The notes below the pieces were generated by a model. That model was not told where the DNA came from and made no database searches. It saw only the letters and a list, made by a program, of their open reading frames with translations. Positions 43,939 to 54,488 of a DNA stretch of 64,000 bases are shown here, one piece after another (position 1 is the stretch's first letter; each line of letters opens with the position of its first letter). This stretch comes from JAJEAD01 sp965221555. Its GTDB lineage: Bacteria; Pseudomonadota; Gammaproteobacteria; HK1. Both the position numbers and the translations under genes were made by a program. The stretch spans positions 1,674,001 to 1,738,000 of the forward strand of contig OZ244895.1 in NCBI GenBank assembly GCA_965221555.1, in the 5' to 3' direction.

Positions 43939-44385
43939 TCAGCCGATATCGTTCAACACTTCGCCGGGATGATCGGCCGGAATGACGCTGCCGTAGAACC
44001 GGGCGACTCGGCCCTCGGGGTCGATGAGGCAGCTCACCCGCGCGGCGTACTGCGCATCCGCGTTCTCGGCGGCGCCGTAGGCGATGCCGGCGCTTCGCTC
44101 GGTGTCGCAGAGCAGATCGAAGGGAAAGTCGAACTTGTCCTTGAACGCGCGGTTCTCTTCCGGGGTGTCGAAGCTCGCGCCCAGGATCACCGCGTTCTTG
44201 TCGCTGAAGTCTTGGATTCGATCACGGAACCCTTTTCCTTCAAGCGTTCAGCCGGGGGTGTCGGCTTTCGGATACCACCAGAGCACCAGCCACTTGCCTC
44301 GGAAGTCCCGAAGCGACGTGGACTTTCCGTCCTGGTTGAGCGCCGAGAAGTCCGGCGCGACACTGCCTTCACTGAGTGGGGGCAT
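43939..44385 (-). CDS. Selenocysteine-containing peroxiredoxin (AhpC/TSA, Bcp-like)
   Basis: A 148-residue thiol-peroxidase fold, interrupted by an in-frame TGA (44248-44250) at codon 46. Around it the protein reads YPKADTPG-U-TLEGKGFRD, so the TGA replaces exactly the peroxidatic Cys of the family motif 'YPKA.TPGCT.EG..FRD'. The frame continues with DKNAVILGASFDTPEENRAF and ARVSCLIDPEGRVARFYGSV to a normal stop. Selenocysteine in this position is known in peroxiredoxins. A SECIS-like hairpin follows at 44214-44232. No Bcp-type resolving Cys lies five residues after U46. A simple reader would call only the last 83 codons from 44190. Role: reduction of H2O2 or organic peroxides. A nonsense mutation is the alternative. 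Confidence 0.8.
44214..44232 (-). promoter_or_regulatory. SECIS-like hairpin for UGA recoding
   Basis: On the minus strand, GGGUUC-CGUGAUC-GAAUCC forms a 6-bp stem (one G-U pair) with a 7-nt loop. The loop begins 21 nt after the UGA, and its second base is G. Known bacterial SECIS elements place a small apical loop with an early guanosine about 16-37 nt after the UGA. This fit is by eye, not by a folding program. Confidence 0.6.
44248..44250 (-). other. Recoded UGA (selenocysteine) codon
   Basis: TGA on the minus strand at codon 46 of the peroxiredoxin frame, at the position of the peroxidatic cysteine. There are 102 further sense codons before the true stop. Confidence 0.78.
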
Positions 44386-44781
44386 GGCTTCTCAATCCTC
44401 TTGCGAACCTGGGAACGGTGTCGACCGGAACATCTCCGGACAGCGCATCATAGCATCGCGTCGCTTCCGACTCGGCGGGACGGCGGGCGCGGGCCCGGTC
44501 GCCGAACTTCTCCGACCCACCACTTCCAACGCGCATCCGCCGACGTTGACCGTATCCGGCGCGAGTCAGGGTGCGGGGCAGCACTGCCAACGCGCGGCTC
44601 ACATGCTCGCGCTCCGGGGATCGGAGAAGGATGGCGATCGGGACCTCCGGGTCCGAGACGCGCTCCGGGTGGAGGCCTTCGGTATGCGAGCAGATGCCGG
44701 TCCCGCGCCGAGAGCCCGCGCGGGCGATTCCCGTGGGCTGGGGCAAGCCCGGCTTCTCGGAGCGCCTGGCGTGCCAACCTG
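44386..44781. other. Intergenic region with no recognised feature
   Basis: Between the peroxiredoxin start and the quinone oxidoreductase stop. Open frames on both strands (for example 44369-44746 minus) have no recognisable motifs and read as high-GC noise. I see no repeat or hairpin; the peroxiredoxin promoter should lie here. Confidence 0.5.
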
Positions 44782-45792
44782 CTAGTCGTTTCCCGGTTGG
44801 ACCTCGAGCACGACTTTACCGATGTGGGCGCTGCTCTCCATCAGGCGGTGGGCCTCCGCCGCCTGATCGAGCGGGAAAGTCGCGTGCACCACCGGGCGCA
44901 CGCTTCCCGAGGCGATCAGTGGCCACACCCGCTCTTCGAGCGCCGCCGCGATTCCGGCCTTCTCGGCCACGCTGCGGGCGCGGAGGGTCGAGCCGGTCAG
45001 GGTGAGCTGCTTCAACATGACCGGCACCAGATTGATCTCGGTCTTCGCTCCCCGAAGGAGCGCGATCTGCACCAGCCGGCCCCCGGGGGCGAGACACTTG
45101 AGGTTCCGTGACAGGTAGTCTCCTCCCACCATGTCCAGAATCACGTCGACTCCGGCTCCCCCGGTCGCCTTGAGGACGCCCTTCACGAAATCGTGCTCGC
45201 GGTAGTTGAACGCCTCGCTCGCGCCGAGGGACCGGCATGCCGCACACTTCTCATCGCTGCCCGCGGTGGCGTAGACGCTCGCCCCGAAGGCCTTCGCGAG
45301 CGGGATCGCGGTGGTGCCGATGCCGCTTGATCCGCCGTGCACGAGCAGGCGTTCACCGACCTTGAGCGCGCCCCGTTCGAAGACGTTCGTCCACACCGTG
45401 AAGAAAGTCTCGGGCAGCGCGGCCCCCCGCACCGCGTCCAGGCCGTTTGGTATGGGCAGACACTGCGCCGCGGGGACGGTGCAGTACTGCGCATAGCCGC
45501 CCCCGCTCAACAGCGCGCACACCTGGTCGCCGGGCGAAAAGCGTTGCGCGTCGCGCCCCCGCCCGACCACCTCTCCCGCCACCTCCAGGCCCGGAATGTC
45601 CGATGCCCCGGGCGGTGGTGGATACGAGCCCGCTCGCTGCATGAGATCGGCGCGATTGACGCCGGCCGCCGCCACCCGGATCAGCAATTCGCCCTCCTTC
45701 GCCTCGGGTACCGGCCGCTTCCGGGGCACGAGCACTTCGGGGCCGCCGGGCGCGGCGATCTCGATTGCGATCATCTCTTCGGGAACACTCAT
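44782..45792 (-). CDS. NAD(P)H:quinone oxidoreductase, zinc-free MDR family (PIG3-like)
   Basis: A 336-aa medium-chain dehydrogenase/reductase without zinc ligands. Markers are VNRADLMQRAGSYPPPPGAS, the GLEVAGEVVGRG motif, the NADPH-binding LLVHGGSSGIGTTAIPLAKA and the quinone-reductase-type TLTGSTLRARSVAEKAGI. It probably reduces quinones or enones with NADPH. The ATG at 45792 is preferred to the GTG at 45810. It lies between the peroxiredoxin and cysQ genes on the same strand; a redox-stress grouping is possible. Confidence 0.92.
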   Translation of the reverse strand: MSVPEEMIAIEIAAPGGPEVLVPRKRPVPEAKEGELLIRVAAAGVNRADLMQRAGSYPPPPGASDIPGLEVAGEVVGRGRDAQRFSPGDQVCALLSGGGYAQYCTVPAAQCLPIPNGLDAVRGAALPETFFTVWTNVFERGALKVGERLLVHGGSSGIGTTAIPLAKAFGASVYATAGSDEKCAACRSLGASEAFNYREHDFVKGVLKATGGAGVDVILDMVGGDYLSRNLKCLAPGGRLVQIALLRGAKTEINLVPVMLKQLTLTGSTLRARSVAEKAGIAAALEERVWPLIASGSVRPVVHATFPLDQAAEAHRLMESSAHIGKVVLEVQPGND

Positions 45793-45823
45793 CGGACGGG
45801 GTCTCCGCACACGAGGCGCCTCA

Positions 45824-46597
45824 TTATCGCCCCCGGGCGACGAAGTGGGGGTTGTCGAAGCCCGGCTTGCCGTAGCGAAGCGGCGCGCCGTCCAGGGTGC
45901 GTACCGAGCCGCCCGCCGCCCGCAGCACCGCGTGGCCGGCCGCGATGTCCCACTCCATGGTGCGTCCCAGGCGGGGGTACATGTCGGCGCGGCCTTCCGC
46001 GATTCGGCAGAGCTTGAGCGAAGAGCCGGCCGAGATGATCTCGCCCACGCGATAGTCCTTCAGAAAGGCCTCGGTCATCGCGTTGCGATGGGAACGGCTC
46101 GCGATGACCACCAGGGCTTCGGGCGCCGCGCGGGCGCGAATTCTCTCCGCCTCCCCCCCGCTGCGGCGGCGCCACGCGCGGGCCTTCGCGTCGCACCAGT
46201 AGGTCTCGCCCAGCGCCGGCAGGTGCACGACGCCGAGGCGGGGCTGCGTATCCACCACCAGAGCGATGTTGACGGTGAATTCTCCGTTGCGGTTCACGAA
46301 CTCCCGGGTGCCGTCGAGGGGGTCGACGAGGAAGAAGGGCCGATCCCCGACTTCGGGCACCCGGCTCGCCGAGACCTGCTCCTCCGCGACCACCGGACAC
46401 CCGGGTTCGAGATTGTCGAGTCCGGCGAGAATGATCTCTTCCGCCCGTTCGTCGGCATCGGTGACCGGTGTGGAGTCCTTCTTGCCGCGCACCGTGAAAG
46501 CGCTGCCGTAGATGCCGAGGATCTCCCGCCCCGCCCGCTCCGCGAGGAGACAGAGCTCCCGGCAGAGCGCATCCAGTTCGCAATCTCGCCTGTCCAC
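45824..46597 (-). CDS. cysQ: 3'(2'),5'-bisphosphate nucleotidase CysQ
   Basis: A 257-aa inositol-monophosphatase-fold enzyme. The metal-binding signature is FFLVDPLDGTREFVNRNGEF, preceded by VVAEEQ and followed late by MEWDIAAGHAVLRAAGG. CysQ hydrolyses PAP to AMP and so removes the by-product of PAPS-using enzymes. The three sulfotransferases in this window would generate PAP, which gives it a plausible local relevance. The GTG at 46597 is chosen over upstream starts because of the strong GAGGAGGGA site before it. Confidence 0.9.
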   Translation of the reverse strand: MDRRDCELDALCRELCLLAERAGREILGIYGSAFTVRGKKDSTPVTDADERAEEIILAGLDNLEPGCPVVAEEQVSASRVPEVGDRPFFLVDPLDGTREFVNRNGEFTVNIALVVDTQPRLGVVHLPALGETYWCDAKARAWRRRSGGEAERIRARAAPEALVVIASRSHRNAMTEAFLKDYRVGEIISAGSSLKLCRIAEGRADMYPRLGRTMEWDIAAGHAVLRAAGGSVRTLDGAPLRYGKPGFDNPHFVARGR

Positions 46598-46619
46598 GCC
46601 GTTGTCTCCCTCCTCGGGG

Positions 46620-48017
46620 TCAGCCTTGCCGAAGCCGCCCGAGCGCTTCGGCGAATCGCCGCCGAATCGGATCGCGCTCGTGGTGACGGCCGTCCCGGAC
46701 TCGCCAGCGTCCCCCCACCATGACTTCGCGTACCGTATCGGGGCCGCTCGCGAACACCAGCGCGTCGAGAAGCGCGTCACCCTGCCGGCCTTCCAGCATC
46801 GGCGAAGTGGAATCGACCACCACCAGATCGGCGCGGCGCCCCGGGGCGAGCGCACCGGCTTCGAGCCCGAGCGCCCGCGCGCCGTTTCGGGCCGCGTGTT
46901 CGTAGAGAAAGCGGCCCACCGACGCTGCGCCTTCGCTTGCGAGGAGGGCGCGCTGGCGGTGTACGAGGCGCTGGCCGTACTCCAGCCACCGCAGCTCCTC
47001 CACCGGGTTCACCGAGACATGGCTGTCCGACCCGATGCCGAATCGTCCTCCCCCGCCCACGAACTCGGTGGCGGGGAAGATGCCGTCGCCGAGATTCGCT
47101 TCGGTGGTGGGGCAAAGGCCCACCGTCGCATCGCTCGCCGCCAGCGACGCGCACTCCGGGCCCGTCACGTGGGTGGCGTGGATCAGGCACCAGCGCCGGT
47201 TGACTTCGACGTGCTCCAACAGCCATTCCACCGGCCGTTGTCCGCACCAGCGCACGCAGTCTTCGACCTCGAGGACCTGTTCCGCGATGTGGACGTGAAC
47301 GGGGGCGTGCGCATCGAGAGCCGCGAGCGCCTCCAGGGCGCAGTCGAGCTCGGCCGGGGTCACCGCGCGAAGCGAATGGGGCGCGGCGCCGATGCGAACC
47401 CCTTCGCTCGCGCCATGGCGCGCGTGGAGCGTTTCGAGGAGGCGGGCGTAGTGTTCCACGTCATTGACGAAGCGGCGTTGCTCGGGGAGCGGGGGCCGGC
47501 CCCCGAAGCCGGACGACGTGTAGAGCACCGGCAACAGGGTGAGCGCGATGCCGGTCTGGTGCGCGGCCGCGACGATGCGCTCCGAGGTCTCCGCGAGGCA
47601 GGTGTAGGGCTGTCCGTCACGGTCGTGGTGGAGGTAGTGGAACTCGCCGACCGAGGTGTATCCGGCCTCGAGCATTTCCACGAAAAGCTGCGCGGCGATC
47701 GCCTCGATGGCGTCGGGATCGACCTTCTCCACCAGCCGGTACATCGCCTCGCGCCAGGTCCAGAAGCTGTCCGGTCCGGGGCCGCGCCGTTCCGCCGTCC
47801 CGGCAAAGGCGCGCTGGAAGGCGTGCGAGTGCAGGTTGGGCATTCCCGGGAGCAGCACTCCCGCGACCCTTGCGCAGCCCCGGGGGGGCCGCCGGACTCC
47901 GATGGCCCGCTCGTGGATCAACCCGTCGTCGCCGATGGTCAGGAGGACGTCTTCGGCCCAGCCCGCATCGAGCAGCGCATGTTCGGCGAAGAGTCGCAAC
48001 CCGCACCGCCTTGTCAA
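46620..48017 (-). CDS. hutF: Formimidoylglutamate deiminase
   Basis: A 465-aa amidohydrolase converting N-formimino-L-glutamate to N-formyl-L-glutamate and ammonia, the step that defines the five-step histidine pathway. The metal-site segments are LLPGMPNLHSHAFQRAFAG, VHVHIAEQ, LIHATHVTGPE and GIGSDSHVSVNPVEELRWLE, which match HutF. It starts at a TTG at 48017. It is divergent from hutI across a 70-bp gap that must contain both promoters. The matching hutG (formylglutamate deformylase) is not in the window. Confidence 0.93.
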   Translation of the reverse strand: MTRRCGLRLFAEHALLDAGWAEDVLLTIGDDGLIHERAIGVRRPPRGCARVAGVLLPGMPNLHSHAFQRAFAGTAERRGPGPDSFWTWREAMYRLVEKVDPDAIEAIAAQLFVEMLEAGYTSVGEFHYLHHDRDGQPYTCLAETSERIVAAAHQTGIALTLLPVLYTSSGFGGRPPLPEQRRFVNDVEHYARLLETLHARHGASEGVRIGAAPHSLRAVTPAELDCALEALAALDAHAPVHVHIAEQVLEVEDCVRWCGQRPVEWLLEHVEVNRRWCLIHATHVTGPECASLAASDATVGLCPTTEANLGDGIFPATEFVGGGGRFGIGSDSHVSVNPVEELRWLEYGQRLVHRQRALLASEGAASVGRFLYEHAARNGARALGLEAGALAPGRRADLVVVDSTSPMLEGRQGDALLDALVFASGPDTVREVMVGGRWRVRDGRHHERDPIRRRFAEALGRLRQG

Positions 48018-48087
48018 AGCTCATCGGGAATGGTGAATTGTCGGTCCTGGCAAGCCCGAGTTCAAAGAAGGCGGAGGACGATGGGCG

Positions 48088-49389
48088 ATGGATGAGAGAT
48101 GGGACGCGCTTTGGGTGAACGCTCGGCTCGCGACCATGGCGGGCGCCTCGAACGCGCCCTACGGCGCGATCGACCCCGGCGCGATCGCGGTGACCGGAGA
48201 GCGTATCGCCTGGGTGGGCGCGATGAGTGCGTTGCCCGAGGCCGTGTCGCGCGCAGTGCCCCGACACGATGCGGGCGGGGCCTGGATCACGCCGGGCCTC
48301 ATCGACTGTCACACCCACCTCGTGTATGCGGGAAGCCGCGCGGCGGAGTTCGAGCAGCGTCTCGAAGGGGTCTCCTACGAAGAGATCGCGCGCCGGGGCG
48401 GCGGCATCCTGTCGACGGTGAGGGCGACCCGGGAGGCGAGCGAGGACCGCCTCGTCGAGCTCGCCCTCGCTCGACTCGGGCCTCTCCTCGAGGAGGGAGT
48501 CACCACCGTCGAGATCAAATCGGGCTACGGTCTCGACATCGACACCGAGCTGCGCCAGCTTGGCGCCGCGCGCCGGATCGGGCGCGAGGCGCCGGTGGAT
48601 GTCGTCACCACCTTCCTCGGCGCACACCTGGTTCCCCCCGAGTTCACGGGCCGGGCGGACGCCTATGTCGACTTCCTTTGCGCCGAGTCTCTGCCGGCGG
48701 CGGCGGAGGCGGGTCTCGTGGACGCGGTGGACGCATTCTGCGAACGCATCGCGTTCTCGCCGGCGCAGACCGAGCGCATATTCGAAGCCGCGGCCGCGCT
48801 CGGACTGCCCGTGAAGCTGCATGCGGAGCAGCTCTCCGACCAGGGCGGCGCCGCGCTCGCCGCGCAGTACGGGGCTCTGAGCGCGGACCACCTGGAGCAT
48901 GTCTCCGAGGCCTCGGTGGCGGCGATGGCCGAAGCGGGAACGACGGCGGTGCTGCTTCCCGGCGCCTTCTACTTTCTGCGGGAGACGAAGCTCCCACCGC
49001 TTGCGAGCTTTCGGGCGCACGGAGTGCCCGTCGCGCTCTCCACCGACAGCAATCCCGGAAGCTCTCCGGTGGGCTCTCTTCTCCTGATGCTGAGCATGGG
49101 CTCGACGTTCTTCCGCATGACCCCGGAGGAGGCGCTGGCCGGGGTCACCCGCAATGCGGCGGCCGCGCTCGGTCTCGGGGATGTGGTCGGCACGCTGGAA
49201 GCGGGAAAGCGGGCCGACTTCGTCGTATGGGACATCGATCACCCGGCGGAGCTCTCCTACCGGGTAGGGGTCAATCCCTGCCGCGAAGTGATTCGTTCGG
49301 GACGCCCGCGGACCGGGGGCGACGCGCGGCGCGGTCTAGAGCCGCTCTCACCGGTGAAATACCATGCCCACCGAGTACGGCGAGGGTAA
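48088..49389 (+). CDS. hutI: Imidazolonepropionase
   Basis: A 433-aa amidohydrolase opening the ring of 4-imidazolone-5-propionate to formiminoglutamate. Motifs: ITPGLIDCHTHLVYAGSRA with the metal-binding HxH, VTTVEIKSGYGLDIDTELR, VKLHAEQLSDQGGAALAAQ and ALSTDSNPGSSPVGSLLLML. A GGAGG lies ten bases before the ATG. The C-terminus overruns the usual family length by about 20 residues and ends 19 nt before the chosen start of hutU, so hutI and hutU are one unit. Confidence 0.95.
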   Translation: MDERWDALWVNARLATMAGASNAPYGAIDPGAIAVTGERIAWVGAMSALPEAVSRAVPRHDAGGAWITPGLIDCHTHLVYAGSRAAEFEQRLEGVSYEEIARRGGGILSTVRATREASEDRLVELALARLGPLLEEGVTTVEIKSGYGLDIDTELRQLGAARRIGREAPVDVVTTFLGAHLVPPEFTGRADAYVDFLCAESLPAAAEAGLVDAVDAFCERIAFSPAQTERIFEAAAALGLPVKLHAEQLSDQGGAALAAQYGALSADHLEHVSEASVAAMAEAGTTAVLLPGAFYFLRETKLPPLASFRAHGVPVALSTDSNPGSSPVGSLLLMLSMGSTFFRMTPEEALAGVTRNAAAALGLGDVVGTLEAGKRADFVVWDIDHPAELSYRVGVNPCREVIRSGRPRTGGDARRGLEPLSPVKYHAHRVRRG

Positions 49390-49408
49390 GGGAACAGGGA
49401 GCCCGCAG

Positions 49409-51085
<1,677 letters not shown>

Positions 51086-51162
51086 GGCCCGTCGCAGTTA
51101 CTCCGCCCGCTTCCACGCGACGATCCGCGCACGAGAAGAAGCGGCCGAGCGTCGCCCTGTCT

Positions 51163-51212
51163 CGGGATCTTGGCGCCCTCGCCAAGAAACTCGGTGATTT
51201 TTCGGGGCTGAC
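51163..51212 (-). repeat. MITE-family left-arm fragment, inverted
   Basis: GATCTTGGCGCCCTCGCCAAG followed by CTCGGTGATTTTTCGGGGCTGA matches the reverse complement of the reference left arm, somewhat diverged. It lies between hutU and the MFS gene. Confidence 0.65.
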
Positions 51213-51353
51213 GTCGTCTTCGCCGTGGTCGGCGGGTGCCCACCGTCGGGATTCCCGCTTCGACCACGCGCTGCTCGTGCGCCCGGGAGGGCTCTCGCTC
51301 CGCGTGCCTGCCGGATCGGCATTGAGTGAGCCGAATCCGGCATCCCCGCGTCC

Positions 51354-52565
51354 ATGATTCCAGCGCTGCGCCAGTCGCTCGGCGTGGGCGGCCCGCGCTT
51401 TCGCCGGCTCATGGGCATGACCTTCTTCAACGGCGCGTCGATGGTGGGCGAGATGCTGCTCTTCGGCCTCGCGGTGTACGAGCTCTCCGGCTCGACCGCC
51501 TGGGTCGGACTCTCGCTCGCGCTCTACTTCGCCCCCAACTTCGTCGTCGGAGTCTTTGCCGGGACCCTTTCGGACGCTTTCGATCGGGTGCATGTGCTGC
51601 GCGTGGTGGAGGCGGCGCTCGGCGTCAATCTTCTCGTCATCGGCGCGGCGATCGCGAGCGGCACGGCCGGACTGCCTCTCATTCTCGTCCTGACGCTGGT
51701 CTCCGGGGTATTCCGGGCGACCTGCAACCCGGCCCGTGCGAGCTACGCCTTCGACCTCGCCGGCGCGCAACGTGTCGTCGCCGCGCTCGGCGCGCTCAAC
51801 ATCGCGATGCGCCTGGGCCAGCTCGCGGGCGCCTTCGTGGCGGGATGGGCGGCGGTCGAGTTCGGCATCGGCGCCACCTACATGGGCTTCGCTTCGGCGC
51901 ATGTCCTCGCCTTGCTCGCGCTGGGCCGGCAGCGCGGGCGCCCTTCCTTCTCCGGCGCCGAGCGGCCCTCGGTGCGGGTGGGGCTCATGGAATTTGTCCG
52001 CGAGCTCGTCGCGAACCGCCCCTTGCGCATTCTCGTCACGGTGACAGCGGCGGTGGAAGTGTTCGGGTTCTCGTTCCTCACCGCGCTGCCCGACATCGTG
52101 GTCGGGCGCCTGGGGCTCGACGCGGCAAGTCTCGGAGTGCTGCACGCATCGCGCGCGGCGGGCGGAATCGTGGGCGGCGTCCTGATGGCGACGCTGGCCC
52201 CGAGCCGCCGGCTCGGAAAGGCCTGGCTCGTGGTGGTGGCCGGATTTGGGGTGATGGTGATGGCGCTCGGACTCGCGCCGAATCTGCCGGTGGCGGCGGT
52301 GGTGGCGATGCTCATCGCGCTCGGCGCGGTGGCGAGCGACGTATTGACCCAGAGCATGATGCAGCTCGCGGTGCCCGGGGAGATGCGCGGACGCGCGATG
52401 GGGGCGTGGCAGTTTTCGGTAGGGTTCTCGGTGGTCGGTCACCTGGAGGTGGGCATGCTCTCCAGCGTGCTGGGGACCGCATCGGCGCTGCTCGTGAACG
52501 GCATGGCGCTGGTGCTGGTCGCGGTCGGCGCCGCGGCGGCGTCGCGCAGACTGCGGGAGATGTAA
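51354..52565 (+). CDS. MFS transporter
   Basis: A 403-aa integral membrane protein with about 12 hydrophobic segments and the MFS inter-helix loop FAGTLSDAFDRVHVLRVVEA (related to the D-x-x-x-R-R type signature). Other segments: FFNGASMVGEMLLFGLAVY, ASLGVLHASRAAGGIVGGVL. The family includes drug exporters and metabolite transporters; the substrate is unknown. It stands alone between the hut region and the second MttB unit. Confidence 0.88.
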   Translation: MIPALRQSLGVGGPRFRRLMGMTFFNGASMVGEMLLFGLAVYELSGSTAWVGLSLALYFAPNFVVGVFAGTLSDAFDRVHVLRVVEAALGVNLLVIGAAIASGTAGLPLILVLTLVSGVFRATCNPARASYAFDLAGAQRVVAALGALNIAMRLGQLAGAFVAGWAAVEFGIGATYMGFASAHVLALLALGRQRGRPSFSGAERPSVRVGLMEFVRELVANRPLRILVTVTAAVEVFGFSFLTALPDIVVGRLGLDAASLGVLHASRAAGGIVGGVLMATLAPSRRLGKAWLVVVAGFGVMVMALGLAPNLPVAAVVAMLIALGAVASDVLTQSMMQLAVPGEMRGRAMGAWQFSVGFSVVGHLEVGMLSSVLGTASALLVNGMALVLVAVGAAAASRRLREM

Positions 52566-52956
52566 CGCGCGGGAGCGGCCTCGCTGCCCGGCGGGTGCTT
52601 CCGAGTCTCTGCCCCTTGGGGAACCCCGTTGCCCGCGCCACCGGCGCTTCGCCCCGGCGAGCGGGCAAGCCAAAGATGGCTTGCCCGGCCGGAAAGCTTC
52701 GCCCAAGGACTGCGCAGCGCAGCAGGTAGCCGACACGAAGTCGTTGCGGCTTGAGGGAGGGAGGCCTGCAGCCGCGAGCATATTGGCGTCCGCGAGTTGA
52801 GAAATCGGTGAAACATCCGGGTTAGTGGGGATGGATATTTCGGGGATGAGTGTTCAAGGGGTAAATTCTTCGGGTTGGCCTATGGGCGTGAGCCTCCTGC
52901 ACGGAGTCTTTTCGCATGGGGTCGGCGAGACTTCGCGCATCGCGAAAGGAGTGGCC
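52566..52956. other. Intergenic region with a MITE fragment
   Basis: A 391-bp gap between the MFS gene and the second MttB unit. A MITE right-hand part lies at 52722-52824. From 52825 an open frame runs into the MttB gene, but its codons lack family similarity; the true start at 52957 follows GAAAGGA. Confidence 0.55.
52722..52824 (+). repeat. MITE-family element, right half
   Basis: Interior GCAGGTAGCCGACACGAAGT, then CGTTGCGGCTTGAGGGAG; right arm GCGAGCATATTGGCGTCCGC, GAGTTGAGAAATCGGTGAAA, CATCCGGGTTA. It ends in the expected TA. The left arm is missing, so this is a truncated copy. Confidence 0.8.
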
Positions 52957-54480
52957 ATGACACGGCCCGGGGGAAGAAGGACCGGACGACGCGCCCGAAG
53001 CGATCGCGCGAGCGATGTCGCTCAGCTCCCGAGCGGAACCTGCCCGGGAGGGCGATTTCGTCCGCTGCGAAGCGCCGAGGTCGCCCTCATCGTGGACCGG
53101 GCGCTTACGATTCTGGAACGCATCGGCATTGCCGACGCCCCGGCCTGGCTGCGGACGCGGCTGGAGGAGCGCGGGGCGCGGATCCGAGAGGACGGACGCA
53201 TGGTCTTCGCGCGCGGCCGGGTGGAGGCGGCGCTCCCGCGTGCCGCACGCACCGTCGCGCTCCCCGGGCTTCGCGAAGACCACGGGATTCAGATCGGTGG
53301 CGGTCACGTGCATGTCGGAACAGGCGGCGCGGCCGTGCATGTCCTCGACGGCGACGGCGGCACGTACCGCGCTTCCCGGCTCTCGGACCTCTATCGAATG
53401 ATGCGGGTGCTGGACGCCTGCCCCAACGTCCACTACGGCGTGCGTCCGCTCGTGGCGCGGGATGTGGAGGATACCTTCGAGCTCGACGTCAACACGGCCT
53501 ATGCCTGCGTGCGCGCAACCGGAAAGCCGATCGGCGTCAGCTTCGACAAGGCGGCGCATGTAGCGCCGATCGTCGCGCTCTTCGACACCGCCCTGCAGCG
53601 TGGGGGAGGCTTCCGCCGCCAGCCCTTCTGCTTGGCGATCATCGTGCATGTGGTGCCACCACTGCGCTTCGCCGCGGAGGGGGTGGCGACCATGCGCGCC
53701 GCGATCGCGGCCGGAATGCCGCTGCAAATCTGCTCGGCCGGTCAGGCTAGCGCCACCAGTCCGGCGCCGCTGGCGGGTGCGCTGGCCCAGGGTCTGGCGG
53801 AATGCCTGGCCGGCATGATGGTGGTCGATGCGCTGTGTCCCGGCCACCCCTGCATCTACGCCTTCATGCCCTTCATCTCCGACCTGCGCACCGGGGCCAT
53901 GACCGGGGGCAGTGGTGAGTCGGCGGTGGCGAACGCCGCCGCGGCGCAGCTTCTGCGTTATCTGGGGCTGCCATCGACCGTCTCGGCCGGGATGACCGAC
54001 TCGAAGTTCGCTGACGCCCAGGCCGGCTACGAGAAGGGCTACACGGTCGCGCTGGCCGCGCAGGCCGGCGCGGACATGATCAACCTCTCGGTCGGCATGC
54101 TGGGCTCAATCACCGTCGCCTCGTGCGAGAGCCTGGTGATCGACGACGACATGTGCGGCGCCATCCTGCGATCGGTTAGAGGCGTGGAGGTCCGGGACGA
54201 CCTGATCGATCTGGAGATGATCGAGCGGGTGGCGACCGGGGAGGGCCACTATCTCGGCGAGCCTCAGACCCTTGCCAGCATGCGCTCCGAGTACGTCTAT
54301 CCGCAGCTTGGCGATCGTCGGAGCGTCGACGAATGGATCGAGGCGGGCCGCGTCGCGATCTGGGAACGAGCGCGCGACCGGGTCACGGAGATCCTGGCGC
54401 GAGAGGCGCCGGGCCCCTTGACACCGGCTGCCGACCGGGCCATTCGTGAACGCTTTCCGATAAGATTGCATCAGAGGTGA
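52957..54480 (+). CDS. Trimethylamine methyltransferase (MttB) superfamily protein (copy 2)
   Basis: A 507-aa protein. Like copy 1 it has the MttB barrel (VDRALTILERIGIADAPAWL; GTGGAAVHVLDGDGGTYRAS; ASVMRS-type C-terminal SMRSEYVYPQLGDRRSVDEW) and no in-frame UAG. It belongs to a different branch than copy 1. It is first in an operon with an SRPBCC protein, an Asp/Glu-racemase-like protein and a dimethylglycine/sarcosine dehydrogenase-like protein, so demethylation of a betaine or methylated amine is likely. The cognate corrinoid protein is not seen. The ATG at 52957 is preferred over 52825 because of GAAAGGA. Confidence 0.85.
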   Translation: MTRPGGRRTGRRARSDRASDVAQLPSGTCPGGRFRPLRSAEVALIVDRALTILERIGIADAPAWLRTRLEERGARIREDGRMVFARGRVEAALPRAARTVALPGLREDHGIQIGGGHVHVGTGGAAVHVLDGDGGTYRASRLSDLYRMMRVLDACPNVHYGVRPLVARDVEDTFELDVNTAYACVRATGKPIGVSFDKAAHVAPIVALFDTALQRGGGFRRQPFCLAIIVHVVPPLRFAAEGVATMRAAIAAGMPLQICSAGQASATSPAPLAGALAQGLAECLAGMMVVDALCPGHPCIYAFMPFISDLRTGAMTGGSGESAVANAAAAQLLRYLGLPSTVSAGMTDSKFADAQAGYEKGYTVALAAQAGADMINLSVGMLGSITVASCESLVIDDDMCGAILRSVRGVEVRDDLIDLEMIERVATGEGHYLGEPQTLASMRSEYVYPQLGDRRSVDEWIEAGRVAIWERARDRVTEILAREAPGPLTPAADRAIRERFPIRLHQR

Positions 54481-54488
54481 CAGAAGAC

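Noticed and set aside
43939..44190. Treating the peroxiredoxin as a truncated 83-aa gene or a pseudogene
   Set aside because: The upstream 65 codons are in the same frame, have full family similarity, and the only interruption is a UGA at the catalytic Cys with a SECIS-like hairpin after it.
44386..44781. Possible gene between peroxiredoxin and quinone oxidoreductase
   Set aside because: Open frames on both strands show no start signals, domains or conserved-looking motifs.
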